A model generated the notes under the pieces. The model worked only from the letters and a program-made list of their open reading frames with translations. It was not told the DNA's origin and ran no database searches. This document shows, piece by piece, positions 57,074 to 57,510 of a stretch of 57,510 nt of DNA. The DNA comes from Prochlorococcus sp. AG-402-M23 (GTDB taxonomy: Bacteria > Cyanobacteriota > Cyanobacteriia > PCC-6307 > Cyanobiaceae). Position 1 is the stretch's first letter. Every line of letters begins with the position of its first letter. The DNA is taken from assembly GCA_003216575.1 (NCBI GenBank), contig QCIR01000009.1, forward strand, positions 1 to 57,510, in the 5' to 3' direction. A program made the position numbers and the translations under genes.

Positions 57074-57193
57074 ATGCAACCATCTAACAAAACAATCCTA
57101 GAAAGAAGCATCGGCAGACCAGCCATGATGGCCTTCGTTCTACTAACAGGTATCTACCTAACAACCGGTCAACTTATCCCAGGTGTCGTTTAA
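57074..57193 (+). CDS. hli: Minimal high-light-inducible protein
   Basis: 39 residues: MQPSNKTILERSIGRPAMMA, helix, LTTGQLIPGVV. Little more than the Hlip helix (E-x-x-x-GRxAMM). Its stop overlaps the next start (TAATG). Confidence 0.9.
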   Translation: MQPSNKTILERSIGRPAMMAFVLLTGIYLTTGQLIPGVV

Positions 57194-57339
57194 TGACTAC
57201 TCGAAATAACAACAACATAAATATTGATCCTGAAAAGGTAACTGCAGAAAGACTTAATGGCTATGCAGCATTATTTGGTTGCATTGCTCTGGTCGGTGCC
57301 TATACCACAACAGGTCAAATCATCCCAGGTTTCGTGTAA
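57193..57339 (+). CDS. hli: High-light-inducible protein
   Basis: 48 residues: Asn-rich start, VTAERLNGYAALFGCIALVG, then TTTGQIIPGFV. Hlip helix with E-R-x-N-G. TAATG overlaps on both sides. Confidence 0.9.
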   Translation: MTTRNNNNINIDPEKVTAERLNGYAALFGCIALVGAYTTTGQIIPGFV

Positions 57340-57485
57340 TGAAGAATCAAACCACTGAAACATCAAGAGTCGAAGAAGGCAAAGTGTTTGCTGAACGACT
57401 CAATGGTCTAGCTGCTTCTGTTGGCTGTTTAGCTCTCATTGGCGCATACCTAACAACTGGTCAAATCATTCCTGGAGTTGTGTAA
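57339..57485 (+). CDS. hli: High-light-inducible protein
   Basis: 48 residues: MKNQTTETSRVEEGKVFAER, LNGLAASVGCLALIGAYLT, TGQIIPGVV. Closest to the preceding gene, suggesting tandem duplication. Stop overlaps the next ATG. Confidence 0.9.
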   Translation: MKNQTTETSRVEEGKVFAERLNGLAASVGCLALIGAYLTTGQIIPGVV

Positions 57486-57510
57486 TGAATTCCGAAACTA
57501 ACTACTGGAA
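57485..57510 (+). CDS. Partial gene, probably a further hli
   Basis: MNSETNYW then the window ends. TAATG overlap with the preceding hli gene and an N-terminus like that of other Hlips (MNSE-NYW) support it. Confidence 0.6.

Noticed and set aside
1-57510. Integrase, transposase or toxin-antitoxin gene
   Set aside because: Looked for recombinase, transposase and toxin motifs in all larger frames and found none, although tRNA remnants suggest past integration.

Overview
The window reads as a stretch of a low-GC marine picocyanobacterial chromosome, most probably Prochlorococcus, perhaps a low-light clade of the NATL type. The evidence is the high-light-inducible (hli) gene clusters at both ends, many cyanobacteria-restricted small families (DUF1499, DUF1651, DUF3764, DUF3104, DUF4278, DUF2839, DUF1330), a PAP/fibrillin remnant, a plant-type ferredoxin and a B12-riboswitch/HupE unit. 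The species call is inference. The content is that of an accessory island: very many genes of 16-100 codons, paralogous small-ORF families scattered through the island, single-lesion pseudogenes, two 3-prime tRNA remnants, and almost no housekeeping genes.

Layout. 1-206: an hli gene on the minus strand. 0.3-9.8 kb: small membrane or exported proteins, a class I glutamine amidotransferase and a DUF1499 protein. 9.8-16.8 kb: proline iminopeptidase, DUF1651 and DUF4278 proteins, a HAD hydrolase and an overlapping membrane-protein operon. 17-22 kb: a polytopic membrane protein, tRNA-Gly(CCC), DUF3764 plus a lipoprotein, and a GC-richer selO. 22-25 kb: three paralogous peptides ending around MECLQFGICS. 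25.5-38 kb: very AT-rich and gene-poor, holding a paralogous NRKDCPV pair, a 12-G tract, a heptamer tandem repeat and a TPR/glycosyltransferase. 38-43 kb: two tRNA 3-prime remnants and a [2Fe-2S] ferredoxin. 43.4-47.8 kb: a block bounded by a ~280-bp inverted repeat, containing three candidate small RNAs, two DUF1330 proteins and riboswitch-controlled hupE. 48-56.7 kb: small genes with several pseudogenes (HTH, DUF4214, PAP/fibrillin). 56.8-57.5 kb: an hli operon of at least five genes on the plus strand.

How it fits together. The first gene of the right hli operon and the gene at position 1 are nearly identical (one silent difference seen) and inverted, so the ~57 kb island lies between inverted hli copies. 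Within it the same small-gene modules recur: MKLFT with a divergent MLTPYH-type gene; MSLFF with MHSSN; the MAQRINVALNSIP gene; the CPP..FI/CDC proteins; the GE..YLG exported proteins. Each family tends to have some intact and some freshly broken copies. This is what repeated duplication and decay of stress or light-response micro-genes would look like. No integrase, transposase, CRISPR array or rRNA was seen.
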